Notes: generated by a model not told the origin, from the letters alone. A stretch of 64,000 nucleotides of DNA from Rhizobium rhododendri (GCF_007000325.2 NZ_CP117267.1:2611001-2675000); one strand, 5' to 3'; shown: positions 51,352-61,107, counted from the stretch's first letter. A program made the numbers and translations.

Positions 51352-51444
51352 CAGCGAGCGATCCGAGCTTCCCGGAAAGCGATCCGGGGAGCCACTCGCA
51401 AGACATTTTGCGACAATCCGGCGAAACTCTAAATGGCCGTGTGG

Positions 51445-51462
51445 CTGTTATTCAACTGACAT
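51445..51462 (+). promoter_or_regulatory. Near-consensus Pho box upstream of the metallophosphoesterase-ABC operon
   Basis: CTGTTAT-TCAA-CTGACAT is two 7-bp repeats spaced 11 bp centre to centre, each one base from the PhoB consensus CTGTCAT. It lies 92 bp before the first ATG. PhoB boxes replace the -35 element, so this predicts induction under phosphate starvation. The rest of the 51352-51554 gap holds nothing else recognisable. Confidence 0.7.
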
Positions 51463-51554
51463 GAGCGAGCACTAGAGAGAGCGGCAAGAAGCGCCGGCCT
51501 CCTCTGGAGCGCCGCTTACCGAAGGCGCTTCCATCTTTATTTCGGAGACGCCGC

Positions 51555-52391
51555 ATGAAAATCATCCAGATTACCGACACCCATGTCAGCCCCGGAAAGC
51601 CGCATTTCAACGGTAACTGGGAACCACTGGCACGCTGGATCAACGACAGCGGCGCCGATCTCGTGATCCACACCGGCGACCTCAGCGTCGACGGCGCCGA
51701 CAAGGACGAGGACCTCGTCTTCTCGATGGATCTGATGCGGCAGGTTGCCGTGCCGATGCTGATTGTCCCCGGCAATCATGATGTCGGCCATCTCCCGGGT
51801 TCGGCCCAGCCCGTCAATGCCGAGCGGCTGGCCCGCTGGCGGCGCCTCGTCGGCCCCGACCGCTGGGTTGAAGATCGAGGCAATTGGCGCCTGATCGGTC
51901 TCAACAGCCAGTTGATGGGCTTTGAGGATGGCGAGGACGAAGCCCAGTTCGAATGGCTGGAAACAACGCTTGCCAGCCGGGGCGACCGCCGCGTCGCGAT
52001 CTTCGCCCACAAGCCGCTCTTCGTAGACACGCCGGACGAGGGCGACACCGGTTACTGGAGCGTCCGGCCGAACCAGCGTCAGCGCCTCTACGATTTGATC
52101 GCCGCCCATGATGTTGCGCTGTTTGGCAGCGGTCACCTGCACTGGGCCTGGAAGGGCGGCTTCAAGACCACCTCCACCGTCTGGGCGCCACCGGCCGCCT
52201 TCATCCTCGACAAGATGGAACGCGAAATGCCCGGCGAACGCTTTGTCGGCGCCGCTATCCACACGTTTGCCGATGACGTCACCACCGAGCTTGTCGCGGT
52301 TCCCGGCATGACCGCCTATTTCCTCGACGATGTCGTTGAGGAGGTCTATCCCCAGGCAGCCCACAAGGTCGTCCGGGATGCGGCCCAATGA
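51555..52391 (+). CDS. Metallophosphoesterase (GpdQ/CpdA-like phosphodiesterase)
   Basis: A 278-residue cytoplasmic calcineurin-like enzyme with a complete set of metal ligands: D8 and H10 (QITDTHV), D42 (HTGDLS), N75 and H76 (PGNHD), H152 (AHKPL), H194 and H196 (GSGHLHW). It should hydrolyse phosphodiesters such as glycerophosphodiesters or cyclic nucleotides. Its stop overlaps the ABC ATPase start by 4 bp, and the operon follows a Pho box, which favours a role in releasing phosphate from imported organophosphates. There is no signal peptide, so hydrolysis would follow uptake. Confidence 0.88.
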   Translation: MKIIQITDTHVSPGKPHFNGNWEPLARWINDSGADLVIHTGDLSVDGADKDEDLVFSMDLMRQVAVPMLIVPGNHDVGHLPGSAQPVNAERLARWRRLVGPDRWVEDRGNWRLIGLNSQLMGFEDGEDEAQFEWLETTLASRGDRRVAIFAHKPLFVDTPDEGDTGYWSVRPNQRQRLYDLIAAHDVALFGSGHLHWAWKGGFKTTSTVWAPPAAFILDKMEREMPGERFVGAAIHTFADDVTTELVAVPGMTAYFLDDVVEEVYPQAAHKVVRDAAQ

Positions 52392-53551
52392 GCGCGCTTT
52401 CCCTTTCCGGCATTACCAAGTCCTTCGGTGACAACGCCATCCTCAAGGGCGTCAGCCTCGAGGTCGAGCCGGGCGAGTTCATCGCGCTGGTCGGCCCTTC
52501 CGGCTGCGGCAAGAGCACGCTGCTGCGCATCCTTGCCGGCCTCGATCATGCCGACAGCGGCGAGATCGTCATCGGCGGCAAGGAAATGTCCGGGACGGCG
52601 GCGGCCGACCGCAACATTGCGATGGTCTTCCAGTCCTATGCCCTCTATCCCCACCTGACCGCTGGCCAGAACATCGCGGTGCCGCTTGCCATGCGCCGGC
52701 TGTCTAGCAGCCAGCGCCTGCCCCTCATCGGCAATTTCATGCCCGGCCAGCGCAGCATCCGGAAGACGATCCAGGGCGACGTCGCCGAAATGGCGCGTTC
52801 GCTGAAGATCGACCACCTGCTCGATCGCAAGCCCGGCCAGATGTCCGGCGGCCAAAGGCAACGCGTCGCGCTGGCCCGTGCCATGGTCCGCCAGCCGAGC
52901 GTCTTCCTGATGGATGAGCCGCTGTCCAACCTCGATGCAAACCTGCGCGTCCATGCCCGCGGCGAGATCGTCGATCTCCACCGTCGCGCCGGCGTGCCGA
53001 CGGTCTACGTCACCCACGACCAGGCCGAGGCCCTGTCTATGGCCGACCGCGTCGCCGTCATGATCGGCGGCAACCTGCTGCAGCTTGCCACGCCGCAGGT
53101 CATCTATGACGACCCGGCCCATGTCGACGTTGCCCGCTTCGTCGGCCAGCCACGCATCAACCTGGTTCCGGCGCTGGCCGAGAACGGCATCGTCTCGTTC
53201 GGCGGCATCCGCATGACGCTCGCCGACAGCCACGTCGATGGCACCGACGTCACCATCGGCATTCGCCCCGAGTTCGTGCGCCTGTCGGACGTCGGCAAGG
53301 ATGCGCTTTCCGCCCGTGTCGAGCGCGTCGAATTCCTCGGCTCCGAGGTCATCGTCTACTGCAAGCTCGACGCCATCGGTGAAATCATGATCGCCAAGCT
53401 GACGCCGGCCGAAGCATCCGGCATTGCCGTCGGCAAGCCGGTGGGCATGATCCTCTCGCCCGACCGGGCAATGGTCTTTGCTGCTGATGGAAAACGCCTC
53501 GCCGCCGCTCACGTCAGCGTCGACGCGGTGCGGGAGCACGCCCATGGCTAG
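52388..53551 (+). CDS. ABC transporter ATP-binding protein, UgpC/MalK type
   Basis: A 387-residue ATPase with Walker [10 protein letters not shown] (36-44), Q loop [13 protein letters not shown], signature [14 protein letters not shown], Walker [13 protein letters not shown] and switch TVYVTHDQ. The C-terminal half is a regulatory TOBE-like domain, as in UgpC. An insertion of about 25 residues ([15 protein letters not shown]...) after the Q loop is longer than in MalK. It overlaps the phosphoesterase gene by 4 bp (ATGA) and the first permease gene by 8 bp. Confidence 0.93.
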   Translation: MSALSLSGITKSFGDNAILKGVSLEVEPGEFIALVGPSGCGKSTLLRILAGLDHADSGEIVIGGKEMSGTAAADRNIAMVFQSYALYPHLTAGQNIAVPLAMRRLSSSQRLPLIGNFMPGQRSIRKTIQGDVAEMARSLKIDHLLDRKPGQMSGGQRQRVALARAMVRQPSVFLMDEPLSNLDANLRVHARGEIVDLHRRAGVPTVYVTHDQAEALSMADRVAVMIGGNLLQLATPQVIYDDPAHVDVARFVGQPRINLVPALAENGIVSFGGIRMTLADSHVDGTDVTIGIRPEFVRLSDVGKDALSARVERVEFLGSEVIVYCKLDAIGEIMIAKLTPAEASGIAVGKPVGMILSPDRAMVFAADGKRLAAAHVSVDAVREHAHG

Positions 53552-54470
53552 CATCGCCTTCGACGCCGTTCCCGCAAAGAGGACGGCCGACATCCACGCC
53601 CGCAACGAAGCGCGCACCGCCTGGCTGCTCGCCTCGCCGGCCATCGTCTTGATGGTCGTCTTCGTGCTCTTGCCGGTGATTGCCGTCATCGGTCTCGGCT
53701 TTACCAATTTCGAACTCGGCATCGACAAGTTCCGGTTTGTCGGCCTGGACAACTACGCCCACCTCTTCAGCGACCGCACCTTCAAGAAGTCGTTGTGGAA
53801 TACGACGGTCTACACGGCCATCGTCGCGCCGGTCTCCATCATCCTCGGCCTTGGCGTAGCGCTTCTGATCGAGAGCGAGACGACGGCGCGCAGTTTCTTC
53901 CGCACCGCCTATTTCCTGCCGGTCGCCTCGCTGATCGTCGCCATGGCGACCGTCTGGCAATATCTGTTCCACCCCACCATCGGCCCTATCAATGCCATGC
54001 TGGCGATGGTCGGCATCCCGGGACCGAACTGGCTGGGATCGGCCGGCACCGTGCTCTACAGCCTGTCGATCATCGGCGTCTGGCAGTCGGTCGGCTTTAA
54101 CATGGTGCTGTTTCTGGCCGGCCTTACCGCCATCCCGCGCGAACTCTATGCCGCCGCCGAAGTCGACGGCGCACGCTCGGCGATTGATCGGTTCCGGCTT
54201 GTCACCTGGCCGATGCTGGCGCCGACGACGCTGTTCGTTACCACCATCAGCATCATCAATGCCGTCAAGGTATTCGAGACGGTCCAGACGCTGACCGACG
54301 GCGGCCCAAACAGGGCGTCGGAAGTCCTGCTCTTCACCATCTATCACGAGGGATTCGTCTACCTGCATGTCGGCTACGCCTCGGCGATGACCGTCGTCTT
54401 CCTCGTCATCCTGATGGTGCTCACCTTCCTGCAGTACAACGTCCTCGACAAGCGGGTGCACTACTCATGA
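53544..54470 (+). CDS. ABC transporter permease, UgpA/MalF type
   Basis: A 308-residue protein with six hydrophobic segments. The binding-protein-dependent permease signature (EAA loop) is ELYAAAEVDGARSAIDRFRLVTWPML. TAWLLASPAIVLMVVFVLLPVIAVIGLGFTNF starts TM1. The ATG at 53544 overlaps the ATPase stop, and the stop overlaps the next permease as ATGA. It forms one half of the channel of a carbohydrate- or glycerophosphate-type importer. Confidence 0.93.
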   Translation: MASIAFDAVPAKRTADIHARNEARTAWLLASPAIVLMVVFVLLPVIAVIGLGFTNFELGIDKFRFVGLDNYAHLFSDRTFKKSLWNTTVYTAIVAPVSIILGLGVALLIESETTARSFFRTAYFLPVASLIVAMATVWQYLFHPTIGPINAMLAMVGIPGPNWLGSAGTVLYSLSIIGVWQSVGFNMVLFLAGLTAIPRELYAAAEVDGARSAIDRFRLVTWPMLAPTTLFVTTISIINAVKVFETVQTLTDGGPNRASEVLLFTIYHEGFVYLHVGYASAMTVVFLVILMVLTFLQYNVLDKRVHYS

Positions 54471-55303
54471 GCACAGCCACCTTCACCACCGGCCGCGCCA
54501 TCCGCCTGACAGTGCTGTCGCTCGGCGCGCTGGTCTTCCTGTCGCCCTACATCTTCATGCTGTCGGCGGCCGGCAAGACGCAGAGCGAGATCTTCACCTC
54601 GGCGCTGTCGCTGATACCGCAGACATTCTATTACGTTGCCAACTTCACCAAGGCCTTCAGCCGGGTGCCGATGGGCACGCTGTTGTGGAACGGCGTCCTC
54701 GTCTGCGGCCTGATCTTCTTTTTCCAGGTCATCGTCGCAATCCCCTGCGCCTATGCCATGGCCAAACTCAAGTTCCGCGCTGCAAAACTGATGATGGCGA
54801 TGGTCATGCTCGGGCTGCTGGTGCCGATCCACGCGACGGCCCTGCCGCTCTACGTCGCCTTCGACAGCGCCTCGCTGCTCAATAGCTACACCGCGTTGGT
54901 GGCGCCGTTCTCGATCTCGGTCTTTGCGATCTTCATGTTCCTGCAGTTCTTCCGCGCCATGCCGGACGACCTGATCCATGCCGCCCGTCTTGACGGCATG
55001 TCGGAGATCGGCATCGTTGCCCGGGTCATCGTGCCAAATGCCTGGCCGGCCGTCACCGCCTTCGCGATCTTCTCGGTGGTTGCCCACTGGAACGATCTCT
55101 ACTGGCCGCTGATTGTCATCAGCAAGCAGAGCTTTGCCACGCCGCCGCTCGGCCTGATGTATTTCCGCGCCGCCGAAGCCGGCGACGATTACGGCGCGCT
55201 GATGGCCGCCACCATGGTCATAACCCTTCCCCTCGTTGCCGCCTTCCTGCTCGCGCAAAAGCGCTTCGTCGAGGGAATTACCATGACCGGTCTCAAAGGC
55301 TGA
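54467..55303 (+). CDS. ABC transporter permease, UgpE/MalG type
   Basis: A 278-residue protein with six hydrophobic segments and the EAA motif DLIHAARLDGMSEIGIVARVIVPNAWPAV. IPCAYAMAKLKFRAAKLMMAMVMLGLLVP resembles the UgpE TM region. The ATG overlaps the previous stop as ATGA. It completes the membrane channel with the product of 53544-54470. The substrate-binding protein gene follows after 26 bp. Confidence 0.93.
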   Translation: MSTATFTTGRAIRLTVLSLGALVFLSPYIFMLSAAGKTQSEIFTSALSLIPQTFYYVANFTKAFSRVPMGTLLWNGVLVCGLIFFFQVIVAIPCAYAMAKLKFRAAKLMMAMVMLGLLVPIHATALPLYVAFDSASLLNSYTALVAPFSISVFAIFMFLQFFRAMPDDLIHAARLDGMSEIGIVARVIVPNAWPAVTAFAIFSVVAHWNDLYWPLIVISKQSFATPPLGLMYFRAAEAGDDYGALMAATMVITLPLVAAFLLAQKRFVEGITMTGLKG

Positions 55304-55329
55304 CCGGTCGTCAAACAGGAGAACGCTCG

Positions 55330-56595
55330 ATGAAACACTTCACCAAGCTCGTTGCCGCCGCTGCCATCGCGATGGCCGTGTCGGTGCCGGCCTATGCCGA
55401 AACCACGCTGACGGTGCATTACCCCATGCCCGGCTTCTTCAAGGACGTGATGGACACGATCTCGAAGAAGTTCATGGAAGAAAATCCTGACATCAAGATC
55501 CAGTTTGCCAGCCCGTCGGCCACCTACGAAGACGGCATCCAGACGATCCTGCGCCAGGCCGGTACTGACGCCATGCCAGATGTCACCTTCATCGGCCTCA
55601 ACCGGCTCCGGATGATCTCCGAGCGCAACGTTGCCCTCGACCTCGGGCCGCTGATCAAGAAGGACGGCAACATGGCCGAGGAAGGCTTCTCGGACACGAT
55701 CCTGAAGCTCGCCCAGGTCAACGGCAAACAGCTCGGCCTCGCCTTCGCCACCTCAACCCCGATCATGTACTACAATGCCGACCTGGTGAAGGCTGCCGGC
55801 GGTAATCCCGACGTCCCACCGACCACCTGGGACGAAGTCATTGCTCTAGGCGGCAAGATCAAGGCGCTCGGCAACGGCGTCGATGGTATCGATTTCCGCT
55901 GGCAGGGCGACGACTGGATGTTCTCCGCACTGCTGTTCGGCAACGGCGGCACGATGCTGAATGCCGACGAGACCAAGGTCGCGTTCAACGGTCCTGAAGG
56001 CCTGAAGGCTGCCGAAACCCTGCAGCGCATGGTCAAGGAAGGCGGCCTCCCCGTCTTCACCAAGTCCGCCGGAGAACAGGCCTTCGCCGCCGGCAAGGTG
56101 GGCTTCGAGTTCCAGACGACCGGCGCACTGCGCAATACCATCAAGAATGTCGGCACCAAGTTCGACCTGCGCACCGCCAAGCTGCCGCTGCTCGATCCGG
56201 CAAAGGGCCACCTGCCGACCGGCGGCAACGCCGTCGTCATTCTCGCCAAGGACCCGGTCAAGCAGGAAGCCGCCTGGAAGTTCGCCAAGTTTGCCGCCGG
56301 CCCCTACGGCGCCTCGGTCGTCGTTCCCGGCACCGGCTACGTTCCGAACAACGAACTGGCCGCCAAGTCCGACAAATATCTCGGCCAGTTCTACAAGCAG
56401 AACCCGCTGTTCCAGGCCGGCCTCAACCAGATGTCCCTGATGATCCCCTGGTACGCCTTCCCCGGCTCCAACGGCGTCAAGGTCACCCAGACCATCGTCG
56501 ATAACCTGTCGCGCATCGTCGACGGTTCAGCCGAACCCAAGGAAGCCCTCGACGACGCAGCCGCCGACGTCGAAGGCATGCTGCCCCGCAGCTAA
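55330..56595 (+). CDS. ABC transporter substrate-binding protein, UgpB-like
   Basis: This 421-residue periplasmic protein has a signal peptide cut near residue 23 (VSVPAYA|ETT). An extracellular solute-binding family 1 fold follows, including FKDVMDTISKKFMEENPDIKIQFASPSATYEDGIQTIL, MPDVTFIGLNRL and AGEQAFAAGKVGFEFQTTGA. UgpB binds glycerol-3-phosphate and glycerophosphodiesters, and this protein is of the same general type. Being last in a Pho-box operon with a phosphodiesterase, it probably captures a phosphodiester. It has GGAG upstream. Confidence 0.9.
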   Translation: MKHFTKLVAAAAIAMAVSVPAYAETTLTVHYPMPGFFKDVMDTISKKFMEENPDIKIQFASPSATYEDGIQTILRQAGTDAMPDVTFIGLNRLRMISERNVALDLGPLIKKDGNMAEEGFSDTILKLAQVNGKQLGLAFATSTPIMYYNADLVKAAGGNPDVPPTTWDEVIALGGKIKALGNGVDGIDFRWQGDDWMFSALLFGNGGTMLNADETKVAFNGPEGLKAAETLQRMVKEGGLPVFTKSAGEQAFAAGKVGFEFQTTGALRNTIKNVGTKFDLRTAKLPLLDPAKGHLPTGGNAVVILAKDPVKQEAAWKFAKFAAGPYGASVVVPGTGYVPNNELAAKSDKYLGQFYKQNPLFQAGLNQMSLMIPWYAFPGSNGVKVTQTIVDNLSRIVDGSAEPKEALDDAAADVEGMLPRS

Positions 56596-56793
56596 GCCAC
56601 ATAGGCTATGGCATGATCAGCGCCGTCTTCCGAAAGGGAGGCGGCGTTTTGCGGGGACCAAGCTGGCTTCGGAGACTGCTTCCTCTACCCGCGTCGCTCC
56701 CATCTTTCAAACGGGATGAGACCGCAAAGCACAAGAGACAGAGCCGGCACGAGCGGCAGGATTCATGCCGTCGACGAACCGGACGCTGGTATC

Positions 56794-57276
56794 TTATTTG
56801 CGAGCTGTGTAGCTGACCGACAAGAGATTACCGGTCTGGTTGAGTTCGACAACATCCCCCGCTCGCTCCCAGTCGGCGATGAGACCGAGCTCGAATTTGT
56901 CGAGCTTGGAGGGCTTGCCGAAATGGGAAAAAAAGGCGCTGAGCAGCGCTGCTCCGTCACCTGATGCATAAAACGAGCACATTCGGGTCGAAACCGGTCC
57001 TGTCGAAATCCAGAACGATAGGAGGCCGTCGCTATCTTTTGCGCCGCGCCGCCAGCCGACAACGTCGACCGATCCGCCGTTGTAGTTCTCGAAGCTCTTC
57101 TTCCAAGCCTTGTCCTCCACCGGTTGCCAGCCCAACACATCACCTTTCTTCGAGGCCTCGACAACAGTTGAGGATTCGCAGATGCCGATGAGCTGATCGG
57201 CAGTGAGAGGCATGGGTTGCTGTGCGGCCGAAACCGTTGCGGCGAAAGCGACTATGACCGAAAAGGTTCTAGGCAC
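56794..57276 (-). CDS. Secreted protein of unknown function
   Basis: The product has about 160 residues from a GTG at 57276. It starts with a short signal peptide (PRTFSVIVAFAATVSAAQQP) and continues LTADQLIGICESS. I recognise no domain, but a WEPVxDKAWKKSF-like WQPVEDKAWKKSFENYNGG stretch and two cysteines (in GICESS and TRMCSF) suggest a small periplasmic protein. The open frame extends upstream to 57438, but that region lacks a signal and is not likely translated. The start is uncertain, since GTG has only a modest GGAG upstream. It is convergent with the ABC operon. Confidence 0.6.
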   Translation of the reverse strand: MPRTFSVIVAFAATVSAAQQPMPLTADQLIGICESSTVVEASKKGDVLGWQPVEDKAWKKSFENYNGGSVDVVGWRRGAKDSDGLLSFWISTGPVSTRMCSFYASGDGAALLSAFFSHFGKPSKLDKFELGLIADWERAGDVVELNQTGNLLSVSYTARK

Positions 57277-57492
57277 ACGAAACTCCGGACAGGACCATGT
57301 CGCAACGCATTTAGCGCGGACGCGCATCATGTCATGGGCAGACAGTAAAATCAGATGGTCTCCTGGACAATTACCGAGGTAGACCCGCCACGGTTTTCCG
57401 CAGGGAGGACGCCCCGCGCTCGTGACAAAAAAGCCCATTCACCGTGAGCCCGAGCGCTCACTACCGATGCGGACGCCGTCCAATGGATGCAG

Positions 57493-57673
57493 CACCCCCT
57501 CTGTCGGCCTGGCCGACATCTCCCCTACAAGGGGGGAGATCAAGTCGTCGCGCCGGCTATCCGAAACAGTGACCTCAGGAATTCTGCGATGTCGAAGCCA
57601 GTTGGGCAGGCAATGGCGCTCCAGCCAATCTCCCCCCTTGTGGGGGAGATGCCCGACAGGGCAGAGGGGGGTG
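57493..57673. repeat. RIME-like element: two inverted copies of a double-hairpin repeat
   Basis: Left copy (about 57493-57541): CACCCCCTCTG, then TGTCGGCC-T-GGCCGACA and TCTCCCC-TACAA-GGGG. Right copy (about 57625-57673) in inverse order: ATCTCCCCC-CTTGT-GGGGGAGAT, then TGCCC-GACA-GGGCA and CAGAGGGGGGTG. The ends are reverse complements with about 85 bp between them. This is the rhizobial intergenic mosaic type and contains no ORF. With the hairpin at 57719 it accounts for most of the 497-bp gap 57277-57773. Confidence 0.8.
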
Positions 57674-57718
57674 AAGCCCCAGAGACGATCTCGCCCGCAA
57701 CCAGCCAAGCCCCAGAAC

Positions 57719-57748
57719 AAAAAAGCCGCCGTCCTTTCAGACAGCGGC
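57719..57748 (-). terminator. Rho-independent terminator of the 57.8-kb aldehyde dehydrogenase gene
   Basis: GCCGCCGTC and GACAGCGGC form a 9-bp stem with one mismatch. Six A residues on the left (57719-57724) give the minus-strand U-tract. It lies 26 bp after the stop. Confidence 0.8.
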
Positions 57749-57773
57749 CTTCATATTCACAGTGAGCCCAAGG

Positions 57774-59360
57774 TTACTTCCCGGCGCGCACGCCGTCGAG
57801 AAGGTGCGGCAGCGTCTTCACGCCGTCGTTGCTGAGTTCCGGCGGCAGCAGGCTGTCCGGGAGGTCCTGGTAGGAGACCGGGCGCAGGTAGCGGCGGATG
57901 GCCATGGTGCCGACCGAGGTGGTGCGGCTGTCCGAGGTGGCCGGGAACGGGCCGCCATGCACCATGGCATGGCTGACTTCGACGCCCGTTGGCCATCCAT
58001 TGGCGAGAATGCGACCAACCTTGCGCTCGAGCACCGGCAGCAGCTTGCGCGCATCGTCATGGTCGGCGGGGTCGAGATGCAGCGTTGCCGTCAGCTGGCC
58101 TTCCAGCTTCTCGGCAATAGCCACCATCTGCGCCACGTCCTTGCAATGGACAAGCAGGCTGGCAGCACCGAAGACTTCGTTACCGAGGCTTTCGTCTGCC
58201 ATGAAGTGCTCGGCGTCGGTCTCGAAGAAGATCGCCGGGCTGCGGTTGGCGCCTTCGGCAGGCTTGCCCTGGGCGACCGTCTTGACGGCCTCGTTGCCGG
58301 CAAAGGCAGCGACGCCCTTGTCATAGGCAGCGTGGATGCCGGGGGTCAGCATCGGGGCAGGTACGCTTTCGGTAAGCGTACCGGTGGCAGCAGCGATGAA
58401 GGTGTCGAGGTCGGGGCCGTCGACCGCAAACATCAGGCCCGGGTTGGTGCAGAACTGGCCGGCACCCATGGTCAGGGAGCCGACGAAAGCCTTGCCGAGC
58501 GCTTCAGCGCGGGCGGCAAGCGCTGCCGGGAACAGATAGACCGGGTTGACGCTGCTCATTTCGGCATAGACCGGGATAGGCTCGGGACGGGCAGCGGCAA
58601 TGGCTGCAAGCGCCAGGCCACCGGCACGCGAACCGGTAAAGCCGACCGCCTTGATGTGCGGGTTCTTCACGAGCGCAGCACCGGTTTCATTGGCGCCGGT
58701 GACCAGCGAGAACACGCCCTCCGGCAGGCCGCAGGAGGCAACGGCGGCGCGGATGGCGCGGCCGACCAGTTCGCCCGTGCCCGGGTGGGCAAGGTGGCCC
58801 TTGACGACAACAGGGCAACCGGCAGCCAGCGCCGACGCCGTGTCACCGCCGGCGACCGAGAAGGCGAGCGGAAAGTTGCTGGCGCCGAACACGGCGACCG
58901 GGCCGAGCGGGATCTGGCGCAGGCGCAGGTCCGGGCGCGGCAGCGGCTGGCGATCAGGCAGGGCCGGATCGACGCGCAGGTCGAGCCACTCGCCGGCACG
59001 GACAACCGACGCGAAGAGGCGCAACTGGCCGACGGTGCGGCCGCGCTCGCCGGTGAGGCGGGCGAGCGGCAGGCCGGTTTCGGCATGGGCGCGCTCGAGC
59101 AGCTGGTCGCCGATCTCGAGGATATTGGCGGCGATGGTTTCGAGGAAGACGGCGCGGTCTTCTAGGCTCACGGCGCGGTAGGTGTCGAGGGCGGCAGCGG
59201 CGAGATCGCAGGCACGGTCGACATCGGCAACGGAGGCGACGGCGAAGGCCGGTTCCATGTTTTCGCCGGTGGCAGGATTGATGGCGCGCACGGTTCTATT
59301 GTCGCCGGTGGAATCGGCGCCGATCAGAAGGTCGCCCTTGATGTCGAATGCCTGGGTCAT
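57774..59360 (-). CDS. NADP-type aldehyde dehydrogenase, 2-oxoglutarate-semialdehyde dehydrogenase (type III) family
   Basis: A 528-residue enzyme with N162 ([10 protein letters not shown]), K187 ([11 protein letters not shown]), E267 (YAEMSSVNP) and catalytic Cys304 ([10 protein letters not shown]). [12 protein letters not shown] and the [10 protein letters not shown] segment are typical of the KGSADH-III group that acts in pentose, galactarate and hydroxyproline breakdown. The length is above standard ALDHs, as in this group. No other pathway gene is adjacent. GGAAA precedes the ATG at 59360. It belongs to a different subgroup from the ALDH at 14917-16356. Confidence 0.85.
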   Translation of the reverse strand: MTQAFDIKGDLLIGADSTGDNRTVRAINPATGENMEPAFAVASVADVDRACDLAAAALDTYRAVSLEDRAVFLETIAANILEIGDQLLERAHAETGLPLARLTGERGRTVGQLRLFASVVRAGEWLDLRVDPALPDRQPLPRPDLRLRQIPLGPVAVFGASNFPLAFSVAGGDTASALAAGCPVVVKGHLAHPGTGELVGRAIRAAVASCGLPEGVFSLVTGANETGAALVKNPHIKAVGFTGSRAGGLALAAIAAARPEPIPVYAEMSSVNPVYLFPAALAARAEALGKAFVGSLTMGAGQFCTNPGLMFAVDGPDLDTFIAAATGTLTESVPAPMLTPGIHAAYDKGVAAFAGNEAVKTVAQGKPAEGANRSPAIFFETDAEHFMADESLGNEVFGAASLLVHCKDVAQMVAIAEKLEGQLTATLHLDPADHDDARKLLPVLERKVGRILANGWPTGVEVSHAMVHGGPFPATSDSRTTSVGTMAIRRYLRPVSYQDLPDSLLPPELSNDGVKTLPHLLDGVRAGK

Positions 59361-59598
59361 GAAATTTCCTCGAGTGTTTGGAGGACGCCGCGAAATGCGC
59401 CCGGAAGCCGGATATCAATATCGGATGACAGCTATAAGATGATGGCCTGCGCTGCAAGTTCAAGTCGCACATCGGGTAAGTCATCGTCGACGTTCGCATG
59501 GCGTCAGGGATGGAACTGAGCCGGCGTTCGTGCGACTGTAACGCCCGCTCAGCCTCGGCTGCGCACCTCGTTCTCTCCGCGTAGACGATTGGTCCCTT

Positions 59599-61107
59599 AT
59601 GACGTTCGAAGATATCGCCAATCCGGTCGTTCAGTTCTGCTTCGTCATGATCGTCGGTTTTGTTGTCAGCCGTATCCTGCTGCGCCGCCGGCAGGTCTGG
59701 CGTCTAGTCGCGCAGATCGCACTGTTCATCCTGTTGACAGTAGTGCTTCTCCACAACGACATCGTCCCCTATGAAAAGGCGACGCTGGAAACCTCGGTAA
59801 CGCTGCGCATCTTCACGACCTTCGCCAAGATCGTCTGGTGGATCAATGGCGCCTGGACGCTGGTCGCCTTTGTCCGCGTGTTTCTGATCTTCGAGCGCAA
59901 GCCACGCGAGGGCCGGCTGCTGCAGGACCTCGTCGTCGGCGTCATCTATATGAGCGCCGGTCTCTCAATTGTCGCCGACGTCTTCGGTGTCCCCGTCGGC
60001 ACGCTGCTCGCCACGTCGGGCGTGTTTGCCATCATCCTCGGCCTCGCGCTGCAGAGCACGCTGAACGACCTGTTTTCAGGCATCGCGCTCAACCTCGGCC
60101 GACCCTATTCGGTCGGTGACTGGGTGGTGCTCGACGACGGGATGCAGGGAAAGGTGATCGAGACCAACTGGCGGGCCACCTACCTTTTAAACGGCACCAA
60201 CGGCCTGATCGTCATTCCGAACAGCGCGCTGGCAAAGGCGCGACTGACAAACCTGTCGAGCCCGGATGAACAGCACGGCGTCACCATCACGGTTCGCCTG
60301 GTACCCACGACGGCCCCCAAGTTCATGGCAGAGGTCATGCGGAATGTCCTGCTCAGCAGCAATTCGATCCTCGCAAACCCGGCACCGTCGGTTTCCATAG
60401 ATGCCCTGGACAGCCAGGCCGTACAGCTCGGCCTCTCCTTCAGCGTCAAGAACATCGCCATGACGACAACGGCCAAGAACGAGATCTTCGACCTGATTTA
60501 CCGCCACGTCAAATCCTCCGGCTACAGGATGGCGCCGCCGGTGGGCAGCGGCATCTACGGCGATGCGGAGGCCTTGGCGGATACGGACAAGGTCCGCAAG
60601 ATTAGCACTCCGCTCAGCCTGCTCAGCAATATCCCGCTGTTTGCGCCGTTGACATCCGAGGAAAAGGAGGCCCTTGCAGGCCAGATGACCCGGCGAACCT
60701 ATCGCAAGGACACTGTCATCGCCGCCCAGGACAGCCAGCTGACGGCATTGATGATCGTGCGCACCGGCGTCGTCAGCATCACGCGCAGCGAGGACGGTCG
60801 CGAGATAGAGCTGACCCGGCTCGCGCCCGGCGACTGCTTCGGCGAAGGTGGCGTATTGATGGGAGCCAACGAAGTCGGCAGCATCCGGGCGCTGACATTC
60901 GTCGTCATCTACGAACTCGGCCAGGAACAGCTGTCGCCCTTGCTGAAAGACAGGCCGATGATTGCCGAAGAGCTCGGCCAGATCATGTCGCAGCGCATCG
61001 ATGCCGAAAAACACCTGTTCGCCGGGGGCGGCACCATCGGCAATGGTGCACAGGGCGGATCGCTCGCAACCCGCATCCGCCACCTGTTCCAGCTTCCGCA
61101 CGACTGA
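59599..61107 (+). CDS. MscS-type channel fused to a cyclic-nucleotide-binding domain
   Basis: A 502-residue membrane protein. Hydrophobic segments lie at about 10-28, 35-52, 72-98 and 112-130. The MscS pore helix and beta domain follow: VGTLLATSGVFAIILGLALQSTLNDLFSGIALNLGRPYSVGDWV (about 132-175). A C-terminal cNMP-binding domain (about 350-465) contains the phosphate-binding cassette FGEGGVLMGANEVGSIRAL. This is the bCNG layout, in which a mechanosensitive-type pore is gated or tuned by cAMP or cGMP. It has no operon partner. The ATG at 59599 is preceded by a weak AGACG; a strong ribosome-binding site is not seen. Confidence 0.9.
   Translation: MTFEDIANPVVQFCFVMIVGFVVSRILLRRRQVWRLVAQIALFILLTVVLLHNDIVPYEKATLETSVTLRIFTTFAKIVWWINGAWTLVAFVRVFLIFERKPREGRLLQDLVVGVIYMSAGLSIVADVFGVPVGTLLATSGVFAIILGLALQSTLNDLFSGIALNLGRPYSVGDWVVLDDGMQGKVIETNWRATYLLNGTNGLIVIPNSALAKARLTNLSSPDEQHGVTITVRLVPTTAPKFMAEVMRNVLLSSNSILANPAPSVSIDALDSQAVQLGLSFSVKNIAMTTTAKNEIFDLIYRHVKSSGYRMAPPVGSGIYGDAEALADTDKVRKISTPLSLLSNIPLFAPLTSEEKEALAGQMTRRTYRKDTVIAAQDSQLTALMIVRTGVVSITRSEDGREIELTRLAPGDCFGEGGVLMGANEVGSIRALTFVVIYELGQEQLSPLLKDRPMIAEELGQIMSQRIDAEKHLFAGGGTIGNGAQGGSLATRIRHLFQLPHD

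Noticed and set aside
57493..57673. Inverted repeats as ends of an insertion sequence
   Set aside because: No transposase frame lies between them, and no target duplication was seen. The pattern fits RIME-type repeats better.
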